This document shows positions 1 to 5,763 of a DNA stretch of 6,606 nucleotides, piece by piece; the first letter of the stretch is position 1; each line of letters starts with the position of its first letter. A model generated the notes under the pieces. The model searched no databases, was not told where the DNA came from, and saw only the letters and a list, made by a program, of their open reading frames with translations. Both the position numbers and the translations under genes were made by a program. Where the stretch lies: positions 1 through 6,606 of the forward strand of contig JACRDR010000357.1 of assembly GCA_016212845.1 (NCBI GenBank), read 5' to 3'. Origin of the DNA: Elusimicrobiota bacterium (GTDB lineage: Bacteria; Elusimicrobiota; Elusimicrobia; UBA1565; JACRDR01).

Positions 1-465
1 CGCGGCTTCCTCGAAGCGCTCGCCGTCGATGGCGGCCTTGAGCGCGCGCTCGAGCCGCGCGAGCTCGTCGCGGCGGTTCTCGCGCTGCTTGGCCTCTCTA
101 GAGCCTTTCGGCAGCTTGCCGCGATGCTGGTCGGAGCCGTGGACGCGCCGGAGCAGGTCGCCGAGCGAGACGCGGAAGGACTCGTAGCAGTCGGCGCAGC
201 CGAGGCGGCCCGTCTCCTCGAACCGAGTCCACTTGAGCCCGCAGGTCGAACACTGGAGCGGGCGGCGCGTCTCGACGGGCGCGCCGGTCAGCAGGCTTCC
301 CAGGCCGGAGAGCACCTGCATGAGCATCGCGTCGGGGGACGGCGCGGCGGCGACGCCGATACTCGCGGCGCACTCCTGGCAGAGGGCGCGCTGGGTGACC
401 TGGCTATTGACGATCTGCTTGAAGTAGACCTGCGCTTCGCGGGTCTGGCAGTCAGAGCACAGCAT
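1..465 (-). CDS. mcsA: McsA-like zinc-finger / UVR-motif protein, partial (3' end beyond left edge)
   Basis: The 155 visible residues carry four CXXC pairs (C3/C6, C29/C32, C72/C75, C90/C93). A block reading CGLKWTRFEETGRLGCADCY is characteristic of McsA. It is followed by RRVHG and HRGKLPK, then a charged helix (about 130-155) that begins a UvrB/UvrC (UVR) motif. In Firmicutes, McsA activates the arginine kinase McsB, which marks proteins for ClpCP degradation; it binds zinc and acts in the cytoplasm. That role is family knowledge and is not shown here. The ATG at 465-463 puts the first CXXC at residue 3, as in the family, and no nearby upstream start exists in frame. The usual length is about 170-185 residues, so only a short C-terminus is missing. 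It starts 20 bases after ilvE and probably shares its transcript. The McsA family call is firm, but activity needs an McsB partner that is not visible here. Confidence 0.87.
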   Translation of the reverse strand, partial: MLCSDCQTREAQVYFKQIVNSQVTQRALCQECAASIGVAAAPSPDAMLMQVLSGLGSLLTGAPVETRRPLQCSTCGLKWTRFEETGRLGCADCYESFRVSLGDLLRRVHGSDQHRGKLPKGSREAKQRENRRDELARLERALKAAIDGERFEEAA

Positions 466-488
466 TCCGGCCGCCGGACGCCTTCTTA
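466..488 (-). promoter_or_regulatory. mcsA translation-initiation region: distant Shine-Dalgarno plus small hairpin
   Basis: GAAGG (485-481, minus strand) directly follows the ilvE TAA stop but lies 15 bases from the mcsA ATG, which is too far for normal use. The intervening bases contain a perfect inverted repeat, TCCGG-CGG-CCGGA (478-466), that ends immediately before the ATG. If folded, it would bring GAAGG to about 2 bases from the hairpin base. It could therefore reduce or modulate initiation. The repeat is visible in the sequence; any regulatory effect is inference. Confidence 0.35.
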
Positions 489-1379
489 AGCCGCGCTGCC
501 GGCCGCTTGGTAGATCGAGGTGCCGTTCTTGTTGGCGTGGTCGCGGAAAAGCTCGATGATCTGTCTCGTCACCGGGCCCGCCGTGCCGTCGCCGATCACG
601 CGGCCGTCGATCTTCGTCGCGCCGATGACCTCGGCGCCCGTGCCGGTCACGAACACTTCCTCGGCGCGGTAGAGCTCGAAGCAGGTGAAGATCTCCTCGA
701 GGACCTCGAGGTTCATCTTCTGGCGGACGAGCTGGATGACGACGTTGCGGGTGACGCCCTCGAGGATGCCCGACCACACCGGAGGCGTGTAGAGCCGCCC
801 GTCGCGGAGGAAGAAGATGTTGTCGCCCGAGCACTCGGCGACGTGGCCCTGCTGGTTGAGCAGGATCGCCTCGTGCGCGCCGGCGCGGGTGGCTTCGGCT
901 CGCGCGAGGATGTTGTTGAGATAGTTCAGCGACTTGATCGACGGGCTGAGCTGGTCGGGCGAGAGCCGGCGGAGGCTCGATGTGATGAGCTCGAGGCCCT
1001 TCTTGTACACCGACTCGGGATAGAGGGCGATCTTGTCGGCGATGACGATCAGGCTCGCGCGCTTGCATTTGCGCATGTCGAGGCCGAGGTCGCCGACGCC
1101 GCGCGTGACGACGACGCGGATGTAGGCGTCCTTCAGTCCGTTGGCCCGGATCGTGTCGAGGATCGCGGTTTCGACCTCGTGCTTGGACCACGGCATCTCG
1201 AGGTGGATGCCCTTGGCGGAGTTGAAGAGCCAGGCGAGGTGCTCGCGCAGGCAGAAGACCCGGCCGTTGTAGGCGCGGATGCCCTCGAAGATCCCGTCTC
1301 CGTAGAGCAGACCGTGATCGAACACGGAGACCTTCGCGTCGTCCTTGTCGTAGAGGCGGCCGTCGATGTAGATCTTCAT
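486..1379 (-). CDS. ilvE: Branched-chain-amino-acid aminotransferase (PLP class IV)
   Basis: This 297-residue protein is full length for the family. It would transfer the amino group between glutamate and the 2-oxo acids of leucine, isoleucine and valine in the cytoplasm, the last step of branched-chain synthesis or the first step of breakdown. Visible class IV features are the N-terminal FDHGLLYGDGIFEGIRAY (20-37), the Schiff-base lysine K149 in SIKSLNYLNNILARAEA, the AECSGDNIFF block with E182 (181-190), GILEGVTR (204-211, phosphate-binding region) and TGTGAEV (245-251). The K-S-L-N-Y-L-N context and FEGIRAY favour IlvE over D-amino-acid transaminase or aminodeoxychorismate lyase. The ATG overlaps the lolD stop as ATGA, and AAGGA lies 5 bases upstream, so translation is probably coupled to lolD. 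The stop is TAA. Substrate range is inferred from motifs; the class IV call is near certain. Confidence 0.93.
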   Translation of the reverse strand: MKIYIDGRLYDKDDAKVSVFDHGLLYGDGIFEGIRAYNGRVFCLREHLAWLFNSAKGIHLEMPWSKHEVETAILDTIRANGLKDAYIRVVVTRGVGDLGLDMRKCKRASLIVIADKIALYPESVYKKGLELITSSLRRLSPDQLSPSIKSLNYLNNILARAEATRAGAHEAILLNQQGHVAECSGDNIFFLRDGRLYTPPVWSGILEGVTRNVVIQLVRQKMNLEVLEEIFTCFELYRAEEVFVTGTGAEVIGATKIDGRVIGDGTAGPVTRQIIELFRDHANKNGTSIYQAAGSAA

Positions 1380-2068
1380 GCTTTTCCTTGGAGCGAGGTT
1401 TCGGAGAGCTTGCCGTCCAGGATATGGACGGTCCTCGAGGCGAACCGGGCGGCTTCCTCGTTGTGAGTGACCAGCACGATCGCGACGCTCGACGACTCCG
1501 CTTGCTCTCGTAGAGAAGAAAATACCAATTCTCCGTTGGACCTGTCCAGGTTGCCGGTCGGCTCGTCCGCGAGAAGCGCCGACGGAGAATTGAATAGAGC
1601 GCGCGCGATCGCGACGCGTTGGCGCTCGCCGCCGGAAAGCTGCTGCGGGAAGCGCTCCGCGAGCCGCGCGATGTTGAGGCGCTCGAGCTGCTTGAGCGCG
1701 CGGGCGTCGAGGTCCGGCGCGCCTAGGATGCGTCCCGGCATGGACACGTTTTCGAGCACCGTGAATTCGGGCAGGAGCGAGTCGAACTGGAAGACGAAGC
1801 CGAGCTTGTGGTTTCGCAGGTGCGCGCGCTCGCCGCTCTCGAGGGAGTTCGCCCGGCGGCCGCCGACCATCACGTCGCCCGAGGTGGGCTCGTCTAGGAG
1901 CGCCATGATGTTGAGCAGAGTCGATTTGCCCGAGCCGCTCGGCCCCAGCACCGCGATCAATTCGCCCGGATAAGCCGCGAAATCGACGCCGCGCAGGACC
2001 TGCGTCTCGATCTGTCCCTGCTTGTAGCTTTTGGCGACGCCGCGGACTTCCAAAATGGGCTCAGCCAT
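1376..2068 (-). CDS. lolD: Lipoprotein-releasing ABC transporter ATP-binding protein LolD
   Basis: A 230-residue ATPase with the complete ABC motif set: Walker A GPSGSGKST (42-50), Q-loop Q94 in FVFQFDSLLPEFTVLEN, signature LSGGE (144-148), Walker B LLADE (165-169), D-loop NLD (173-175) and H-loop H202. The LLPEFTVLEN stretch after the Q-loop and the short length match the LolD/MacB/FtsE type, and the adjacent LolC/E permease selects LolD. It powers extraction of outer-membrane lipoproteins from the inner membrane to the periplasmic carrier LolA. In the FQFHHLLPEF pattern typical of proteobacterial LolD, aspartate D96 replaces a histidine here, a small deviation away from the catalytic residues. 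The ATG (2068-2066) is inside the end of the permease gene (8-base overlap), with GGAGG 9 bases upstream. The TGA stop overlaps the ilvE ATG. MacB-type export is the main alternative. Confidence 0.92.
   Translation of the reverse strand: MAEPILEVRGVAKSYKQGQIETQVLRGVDFAAYPGELIAVLGPSGSGKSTLLNIMALLDEPTSGDVMVGGRRANSLESGERAHLRNHKLGFVFQFDSLLPEFTVLENVSMPGRILGAPDLDARALKQLERLNIARLAERFPQQLSGGERQRVAIARALFNSPSALLADEPTGNLDRSNGELVFSSLREQAESSSVAIVLVTHNEEAARFASRTVHILDGKLSETSLQGKA
1385..1389 (-). promoter_or_regulatory. Shine-Dalgarno site of ilvE inside lolD
   Basis: AAGGA on the minus strand, 5 bases before the ilvE ATG (1379), lies within the last codons of lolD. It supports the ATGA-overlap start and implies coupled translation of lolD and ilvE. 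Confidence 0.7.
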
Positions 2069-3299
2069 AATGAATGGCCTCCACCGGGTTCGCCTTCGCG
2101 GCCTTGGCGGCGGGGTACAACGTCGCGATCAGGGAGAGGATGAGACCGCTGCCGACGATCGCGGCGAGATCGCTCAGCTCGACTTCCACCGGCACGCGGG
2201 AGAGATAGTAGATGTCGGCGGGAAGCTCGACGATCGGATAGCGCCAGATCACCCAGCAGAGCACGAGGCCGAGGACGGTGCCCGCGGCCACGCCGAAGCC
2301 GCCGATGAGGAGCCCTTCCCACAGGAAGATGCGCCGGATCGACTTGGGCGAGGCGCCCATCGCCATCAGGAGTCCGATGTCGCGCAGCTTCTCGGTGCCG
2401 AGCAGGATCAAGTTCGAGCCGATGTTGAAGGCGGCGACCATCGTGATCAAGGTGACGATGAGGAACATTACGTATTTTTCGAGCTTGAGCGCGGCGAAGA
2501 GGGTGCGGTTGAGCTGGTGGAAGCTGCGCACGGAGTACTCGAAGCCGAGCTCGCGCTGGAGCGCGCGCGCGACGTCGTCGGCGTCGCGGAGGTCCTTGAG
2601 GCGCACCTCCATGCCGGAGGCGCCGGATTTCACGCCCAAGAAATCGGAGACGTCGCCCATGCCGGCGTAGGCGGTGGCGCTGTCGTACTCGTAGTAGCCG
2701 GTCCGGAGCAGGCCGGCTACCCGGAACTTCTTCATGCGCGGCACGAGGCCGAAGGAGGTGCCGACTTCCTGGGGCGAGATGAACACGACTTCCTCGCCGA
2801 TCCAGACGCCGAGGCTCTTGGCGAGCTCCTCGCCGAGCACGCAGGGAGGGCCGAAGCCGTCCTTCGGCTTCATCTTTTCCGCCGAGATCTTCTTCCAGTC
2901 GCCGGCCGACAGGCTCTGGCCCAGCGCGTTGACCGAGAAGGACTGCTTTGGGTCGATGCCCTTGAGCACGACGCCGAGCGTCCGTCCATGATAGGTGACG
3001 ATCGCCTGGCCGACGGAGAACGGGGCGGAGGCCGCGACCTCGGGCCGCTTCGCCAGCGCGTCCTTGAGCTTGGCGAGCTGCTTGGCGTCGAGGTCCCCGT
3101 AGACGTTCACGTGCGCCTGGGCGCCGATGATCTTGCGCTGGATGTCGGCCTGGAATCCGTTCATCACCGACAGGACGCAGATGAGCGCCGCGACGCCGGT
3201 CGCGACGCCCGCCACGCCGATCGCGGTCGTAATAACCGTGAACAGCCCCTTCCGGCGCGTGCGCAGATAGCGAAGCGCGACGAACAGCTCGAAGCTCAC
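2061..3299 (-). CDS. lolC: Lipoprotein-releasing ABC transporter permease, LolC/LolE family
   Basis: A 412-residue inner-membrane protein with the standard LolC/E layout. The N-terminus SFELFVALRYLRTRRKG is typical of the family. A first membrane helix (about 20-46) leads into SVMNGFQADIQ, then a periplasmic domain of about 220 residues (50-270). Three C-terminal helices follow (about 276-300, 329-352, 377-397), with EKLRDIGLLMAMGAS (303-316) in the cytoplasmic coupling loop. The tail YPAAKAAKANPVEAIHYG is characteristic. With LolD it would extract lipoproteins from the inner membrane. The start is GTG (3299-3297), chosen because the family N-terminus begins exactly there. No strong Shine-Dalgarno precedes it, only AGGTAG about 12 bases upstream. 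No second permease lies next to it, so it may form a homodimer. LolC and LolE cannot be told apart by reading, so the symbol is provisional. Confidence 0.92.
   Translation of the reverse strand: MSFELFVALRYLRTRRKGLFTVITTAIGVAGVATGVAALICVLSVMNGFQADIQRKIIGAQAHVNVYGDLDAKQLAKLKDALAKRPEVAASAPFSVGQAIVTYHGRTLGVVLKGIDPKQSFSVNALGQSLSAGDWKKISAEKMKPKDGFGPPCVLGEELAKSLGVWIGEEVVFISPQEVGTSFGLVPRMKKFRVAGLLRTGYYEYDSATAYAGMGDVSDFLGVKSGASGMEVRLKDLRDADDVARALQRELGFEYSVRSFHQLNRTLFAALKLEKYVMFLIVTLITMVAAFNIGSNLILLGTEKLRDIGLLMAMGASPKSIRRIFLWEGLLIGGFGVAAGTVLGLVLCWVIWRYPIVELPADIYYLSRVPVEVELSDLAAIVGSGLILSLIATLYPAAKAAKANPVEAIHYG
2078..2082 (-). promoter_or_regulatory. Shine-Dalgarno site of lolD inside the permease gene
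   Basis: GGAGG on the minus strand lies 9 bases before the lolD ATG at 2068. It sits in the final codons of the upstream permease gene, fixing the start and implying coupled translation of the two transporter subunits. Confidence 0.7.
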
Positions 3300-3321
3300 G
3301 GGGAATATTCTACCTGTTTCC

Positions 3322-3338
3322 CGCCGCCAAGTGCGGCG
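3322..3338. repeat. Small perfect hairpin between the HExxH gene and the Lol permease gene
   Basis: CGCCGC (3322-3327) and GCGGCG (3333-3338) are perfect inverted arms of 6 bases around a 5-base loop. The hairpin lies 3 bases past the TAG stop of the upstream gene on the minus strand. No T-run follows in either direction, so it is not a classical intrinsic terminator. It could be a weak attenuator, a 3'-end stabiliser or chance in GC-rich DNA. Confidence 0.35.
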
Positions 3339-3341
3339 AGG

Positions 3342-4883
3342 CTATTGGCGCTTCACTGGCGCGACCCATCCGCCGATGACGGGATCCCAAAAACGGCCGG
3401 AATCGGGAGCAGGCTGCTTGGGCTGGGGAGTAGGTCTAGCGGGCTGCGCGACGTCTCGAGGACGGGAGGGGCTCGGCGTTATCGAGCGCCGGGCACGCGC
3501 CTCGCTATCGCGATGGAAGTCCGCAACTACATCTCGTAGTCCCCGGTAGCCGCGGCCGGGCCGGTAGTGATCTAGGACCGCGTAGACACAGTCCGAGGGC
3601 AGGCCTGAACTGCCGACCGCCAGGAGCATCGAATCGCGGAACTCGCCGTCGCTCCAGCCGTCGTCCAGCTCCGACATGGCGTCGATGCACGGCGATTCCT
3701 CATCGGGATACAGGCAGGCACCTTCCAGCAAGAACGCCGCTCGAGCCTGCTCTTCAGTGCTGACGCGAAAGCGCAACTCGTAGTCGTGGTTCCTGAATTC
3801 GAGGCTTCCCGATTTGGCGCGCGTCATGCCGCAGCGCGCGGCCCAGTCATCCAAACGCCGATTCGTCCGATCCTTCTCCTCGCCCTCGGCCAGCTGATTC
3901 AATTCGGCGTCACGTCTTCTCTCCAGCCGACGGACCTCTCCCGCGGCGGAACGAAGATCGCCGCTCGCCCACGCAGCAGTTATCTCGCGATCGTACTCTC
4001 TCATGAGCCGTGCGGAGGCTTCGGCGTGCCAGGCGATCTCCGCCTGCCTTTGGCGAATCGCAATCAATTCCTCGGGGCTATGAAAGCCGGCCGGCACCGG
4101 GTCGTTCAGGCGCAAAATCGCTTCCGCCCGTGGATCGATCGGCTTCCCATCCATCTTCTTCCGGCATTCTCCCGCGAGCCATTGCAGTTTTTCCTTTGTG
4201 TCTTCTCGATTTGGGATGTCGAATGCATCGATGCTCGCAAGTTGCGCGGTAAGAGCCACATATTCCGCCTGAGCCCGGGTGATCGTGCTCGGAAGTCCGG
4301 TGAACTGCTTGTAGTGAGCACGTTCGTGAACCAAAAGGAACCCCAGTTGGTCGACGGCATTGTCTGCTGCGAATATTTGCGGATAGATTCGAGTCACCCC
4401 ATCGGGATAGGTGGTCGCCGTTGCATTCTGGGACGGCGAATAGGTGATAACCTCGCCGCTCGGGGCTTCGACAGAACGTGCCTCCGCATAGCCGATCTCA
4501 AGCTTCCATTGCATGGCGACATTGTCGAATGGAGGCCAGGTTCCGACTCCGGTCAAGGGAAGGTTCGAAATATCGAAGGCTCGGATCGCTAGATAAGCCG
4601 CTGCTTCCCATTCGCGATCCCGGCGGTCTTTGGCGACCGCCACGGCGGTGGCAGCCCGCACCTTCTCAGAAAAGCTCGCATTCTTATTGTTCGCTGTTTT
4701 TTCGGCTTCATTTTCCGCGGTCTTGACGTCATTTTCGTCAATTCGATTCCCGCGATCGATAAGACTTTGGATGATTCGGGCGTCATCCTCACTTGCCGGA
4801 CCGATCGCGAATGCCGTTTGGGTCAGCAGGAAAATCGTCGCGCTACAAATCAACACTAGCGGCCTACCCGCATCTTTACCCAT
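3342..4883 (-). CDS. Secreted protein with HExxH motif, putative zinc metallopeptidase
   Basis: I do not recognise this 513-residue protein as a named family. A signal peptide is clear: charged start with K3 and R7, hydrophobic core 9-22, probable cleavage after AFA (24-26), no lipobox. The mature protein has a helical, charged N-terminal part (30-105), then FLLVHERAHYKQF with H186-E187-x-x-H190, the zincin zinc-binding motif. RAQAEYVA follows, giving E207 as a possible third ligand 17 residues on. A charged, coiled-coil-prone helix spans about 270-345. A C-terminal part has five cysteines in the mature chain (C240, C351, C390, C399, C432), allowing disulfides. A proline-rich linker (467-495) ends in GRFWDPVIGGWV. 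It would act in the periplasm or outside the cell. The ATG overlaps the upstream secreted gene by 28 bases without a good Shine-Dalgarno site. A GTG at 4856 is an alternative but loses the charged signal-peptide start. The peptidase role is inference from the motif. Confidence 0.75.
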   Translation of the reverse strand: MGKDAGRPLVLICSATIFLLTQTAFAIGPASEDDARIIQSLIDRGNRIDENDVKTAENEAEKTANNKNASFSEKVRAATAVAVAKDRRDREWEAAAYLAIRAFDISNLPLTGVGTWPPFDNVAMQWKLEIGYAEARSVEAPSGEVITYSPSQNATATTYPDGVTRIYPQIFAADNAVDQLGFLLVHERAHYKQFTGLPSTITRAQAEYVALTAQLASIDAFDIPNREDTKEKLQWLAGECRKKMDGKPIDPRAEAILRLNDPVPAGFHSPEELIAIRQRQAEIAWHAEASARLMREYDREITAAWASGDLRSAAGEVRRLERRRDAELNQLAEGEEKDRTNRRLDDWAARCGMTRAKSGSLEFRNHDYELRFRVSTEEQARAAFLLEGACLYPDEESPCIDAMSELDDGWSDGEFRDSMLLAVGSSGLPSDCVYAVLDHYRPGRGYRGLRDVVADFHRDSEARARRSITPSPSRPRDVAQPARPTPQPKQPAPDSGRFWDPVIGGWVAPVKRQ

Positions 4884-5632
4884 GGGGTAGCTATTTCGAC
4901 CAGATCCGGGTACTTTCGGACGAGCTCTGAGCGAAGGCGGTGATTATAGATTGCTCGAACTCGATAAATCCCCGGCTTCTTCCAGCGGTAGTAGCTGGCC
5001 TCAGCAAATTGCCCCTTGGCATCCTTGTCTATGGGGTAAGGCGCCGAGTGATACAACGACCAGCCGGTATCGGCCCATGGAGGCGTCACGATCATACTTC
5101 CCGGCTGGAGCATCTGCTTGGGTCTGGAGTCGCGGGCTCTTTGGTCGTAAATCCTTGATTGGCGTTTGATCAGCCGGTTTCGAATCTCGGGTTCCGGCAC
5201 CCCCTGCGCCCTCCATTCGGAGCGGAGCCGGGTTACTTCCGGGGTTTCCTCTACATAGGGCCCGGGAAGGGGCTCGTCGAGAGAGTGGAACTCGTACTGC
5301 AAGGTATCCGATTTTATTCGCTTCCCATCAGGATCGAGCACTTCGAGCCTCGTGCCGATGCCATTCTCTCGAGTGGCGTAGGCCATCTGGAACGAGTCCC
5401 AGAACACGAGATCGGTGACCAAGAATTCAGATTTCCCGATATTCTTTAGCTCGATCTGAAACCAAAATCCTTCCTTGGTGGAAATCTTGGTTTCGTAAAT
5501 CCGAAGGGTCAGTTGCACCGGACCGCTGGAGGCTGTGACCTCCGCTTGGGCGGGGAGCGTGCCCGTGGACGCCGCGAAAGCGGTGAGTGGGGAGAGGAGG
5601 GCGGCGGCCAGCAGGAAATGGAGCGTGCGCAT
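4856..5632 (-). CDS. Exported hypothetical protein, probable beta-sandwich (Ig-like) fold
   Basis: I do not recognise a named family for this 258-residue protein. The N-terminus (MRTLHFLLAAALLSPLTAFA) is a typical signal peptide with cleavage expected near residue 20-21 and no lipobox cysteine. The mature chain alternates hydrophobic and polar residues, as in beta strands: PVQLTLRIYE (38-47), FWFQIELKNIG (56-66), RLEVLDPDG (95-103) and GIYRVRAIYNH (221-231). This suggests an Ig-like or BsuPI-like sandwich, interrupted by a charged, probably helical insertion (about 130-172). There is no cysteine in the mature part and no catalytic motif. The ATG is well placed: AGGGGA lies 5 bases upstream. 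Its last 28 bases overlap the HExxH-motif gene, so the two are probably translated together and may interact, for instance as substrate adaptor, inhibitor or chaperone; that is speculation. Its GC content is lower than that of the flanking housekeeping genes. Confidence 0.75.
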   Translation of the reverse strand: MRTLHFLLAAALLSPLTAFAASTGTLPAQAEVTASSGPVQLTLRIYETKISTKEGFWFQIELKNIGKSEFLVTDLVFWDSFQMAYATRENGIGTRLEVLDPDGKRIKSDTLQYEFHSLDEPLPGPYVEETPEVTRLRSEWRAQGVPEPEIRNRLIKRQSRIYDQRARDSRPKQMLQPGSMIVTPPWADTGWSLYHSAPYPIDKDAKGQFAEASYYRWKKPGIYRVRAIYNHRLRSELVRKYPDLVEIATPWVKMRVGR

Positions 5633-5637
5633 CCGTT

Positions 5638-5643
5638 TCCCCT
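5638..5643 (-). promoter_or_regulatory. Shine-Dalgarno site of the 258-aa exported protein gene
   Basis: AGGGGA on the minus strand lies 5 bases before the ATG at 5632. It favours this start over the out-of-frame ATG at 5651. Confidence 0.65.
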
Positions 5644-5649
5644 GGTCTC

Positions 5650-5720
5650 ATCCGGTTGAGGCCGGATCGTGGATACCCCGGGGCCGATTCCCCGGGCTAC
5701 AGAGGCGACGTCACTGTAGC
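5650..5720. repeat. Cluster of three perfect hairpins, REP-like palindromic element
   Basis: Three inverted repeats stand end to end. Hairpin 1 is ATCCGG (5650-5655) with CCGGAT (5662-5667), loop 6. Hairpin 2 is CCCGGGG (5677-5683) with CCCCGGG (5690-5696), loop 6. Hairpin 3 is GCTACAG (5696-5702) with CTGTAGC (5714-5720), loop 11. Hairpins 2 and 3 share base 5696. No T-run follows in either direction, so a simple intrinsic terminator is unlikely. The tandem layout in an intergenic gap resembles REP/BIME elements, but copy number cannot be judged from one window. It lies in the leader of the 258-aa gene, with hairpin 1 ending only 6 bases upstream of its ribosome-binding site, so an effect on expression is possible. 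Confidence 0.5.
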
Positions 5721-5739
5721 GCTATTGAGGCAACCGAGA

Positions 5740-5756
5740 CAGGGTCGGGGGACCTG
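5740..5756. repeat. Imperfect hairpin after the ATP-grasp gene
   Basis: CAGGGTC (5740-5746) and GACCTG (5751-5756) pair around a GGGG loop with one bulged base, 7 bases past the TAA stop of the ATP-grasp gene. No T-run follows on the minus strand, so termination here is doubtful. Confidence 0.25.
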
Positions 5757-5763
5757 GCGCCGA

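Noticed and set aside
507..1466. A 319-codon plus-strand open frame opposite ilvE
   Set aside because: It is a composition shadow of ilvE: very rich in D, E, A, V and R, with no motifs, and the opposite strand has complete catalytic signatures.
3322..3338. Intrinsic terminator between the secreted-gene pair and the Lol permease gene
   Set aside because: The stem is real, but no T-run follows on the minus strand, so it is recorded only as an inverted repeat.
2031..3539. A 502-codon plus-strand open frame opposite the Lol permease gene
   Set aside because: It is antisense to a clearly recognisable permease. Its predicted protein is a string of A, E, D, H, R and G with no family motif, as expected from the mirror frame of a high-GC gene.
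3786..4592. A 268-codon plus-strand open frame opposite the HExxH gene
   Set aside because: The minus-strand frame has a signal peptide, a metal-binding motif and coherent operon placement. The plus frame has no recognisable domain or ribosome-binding site.
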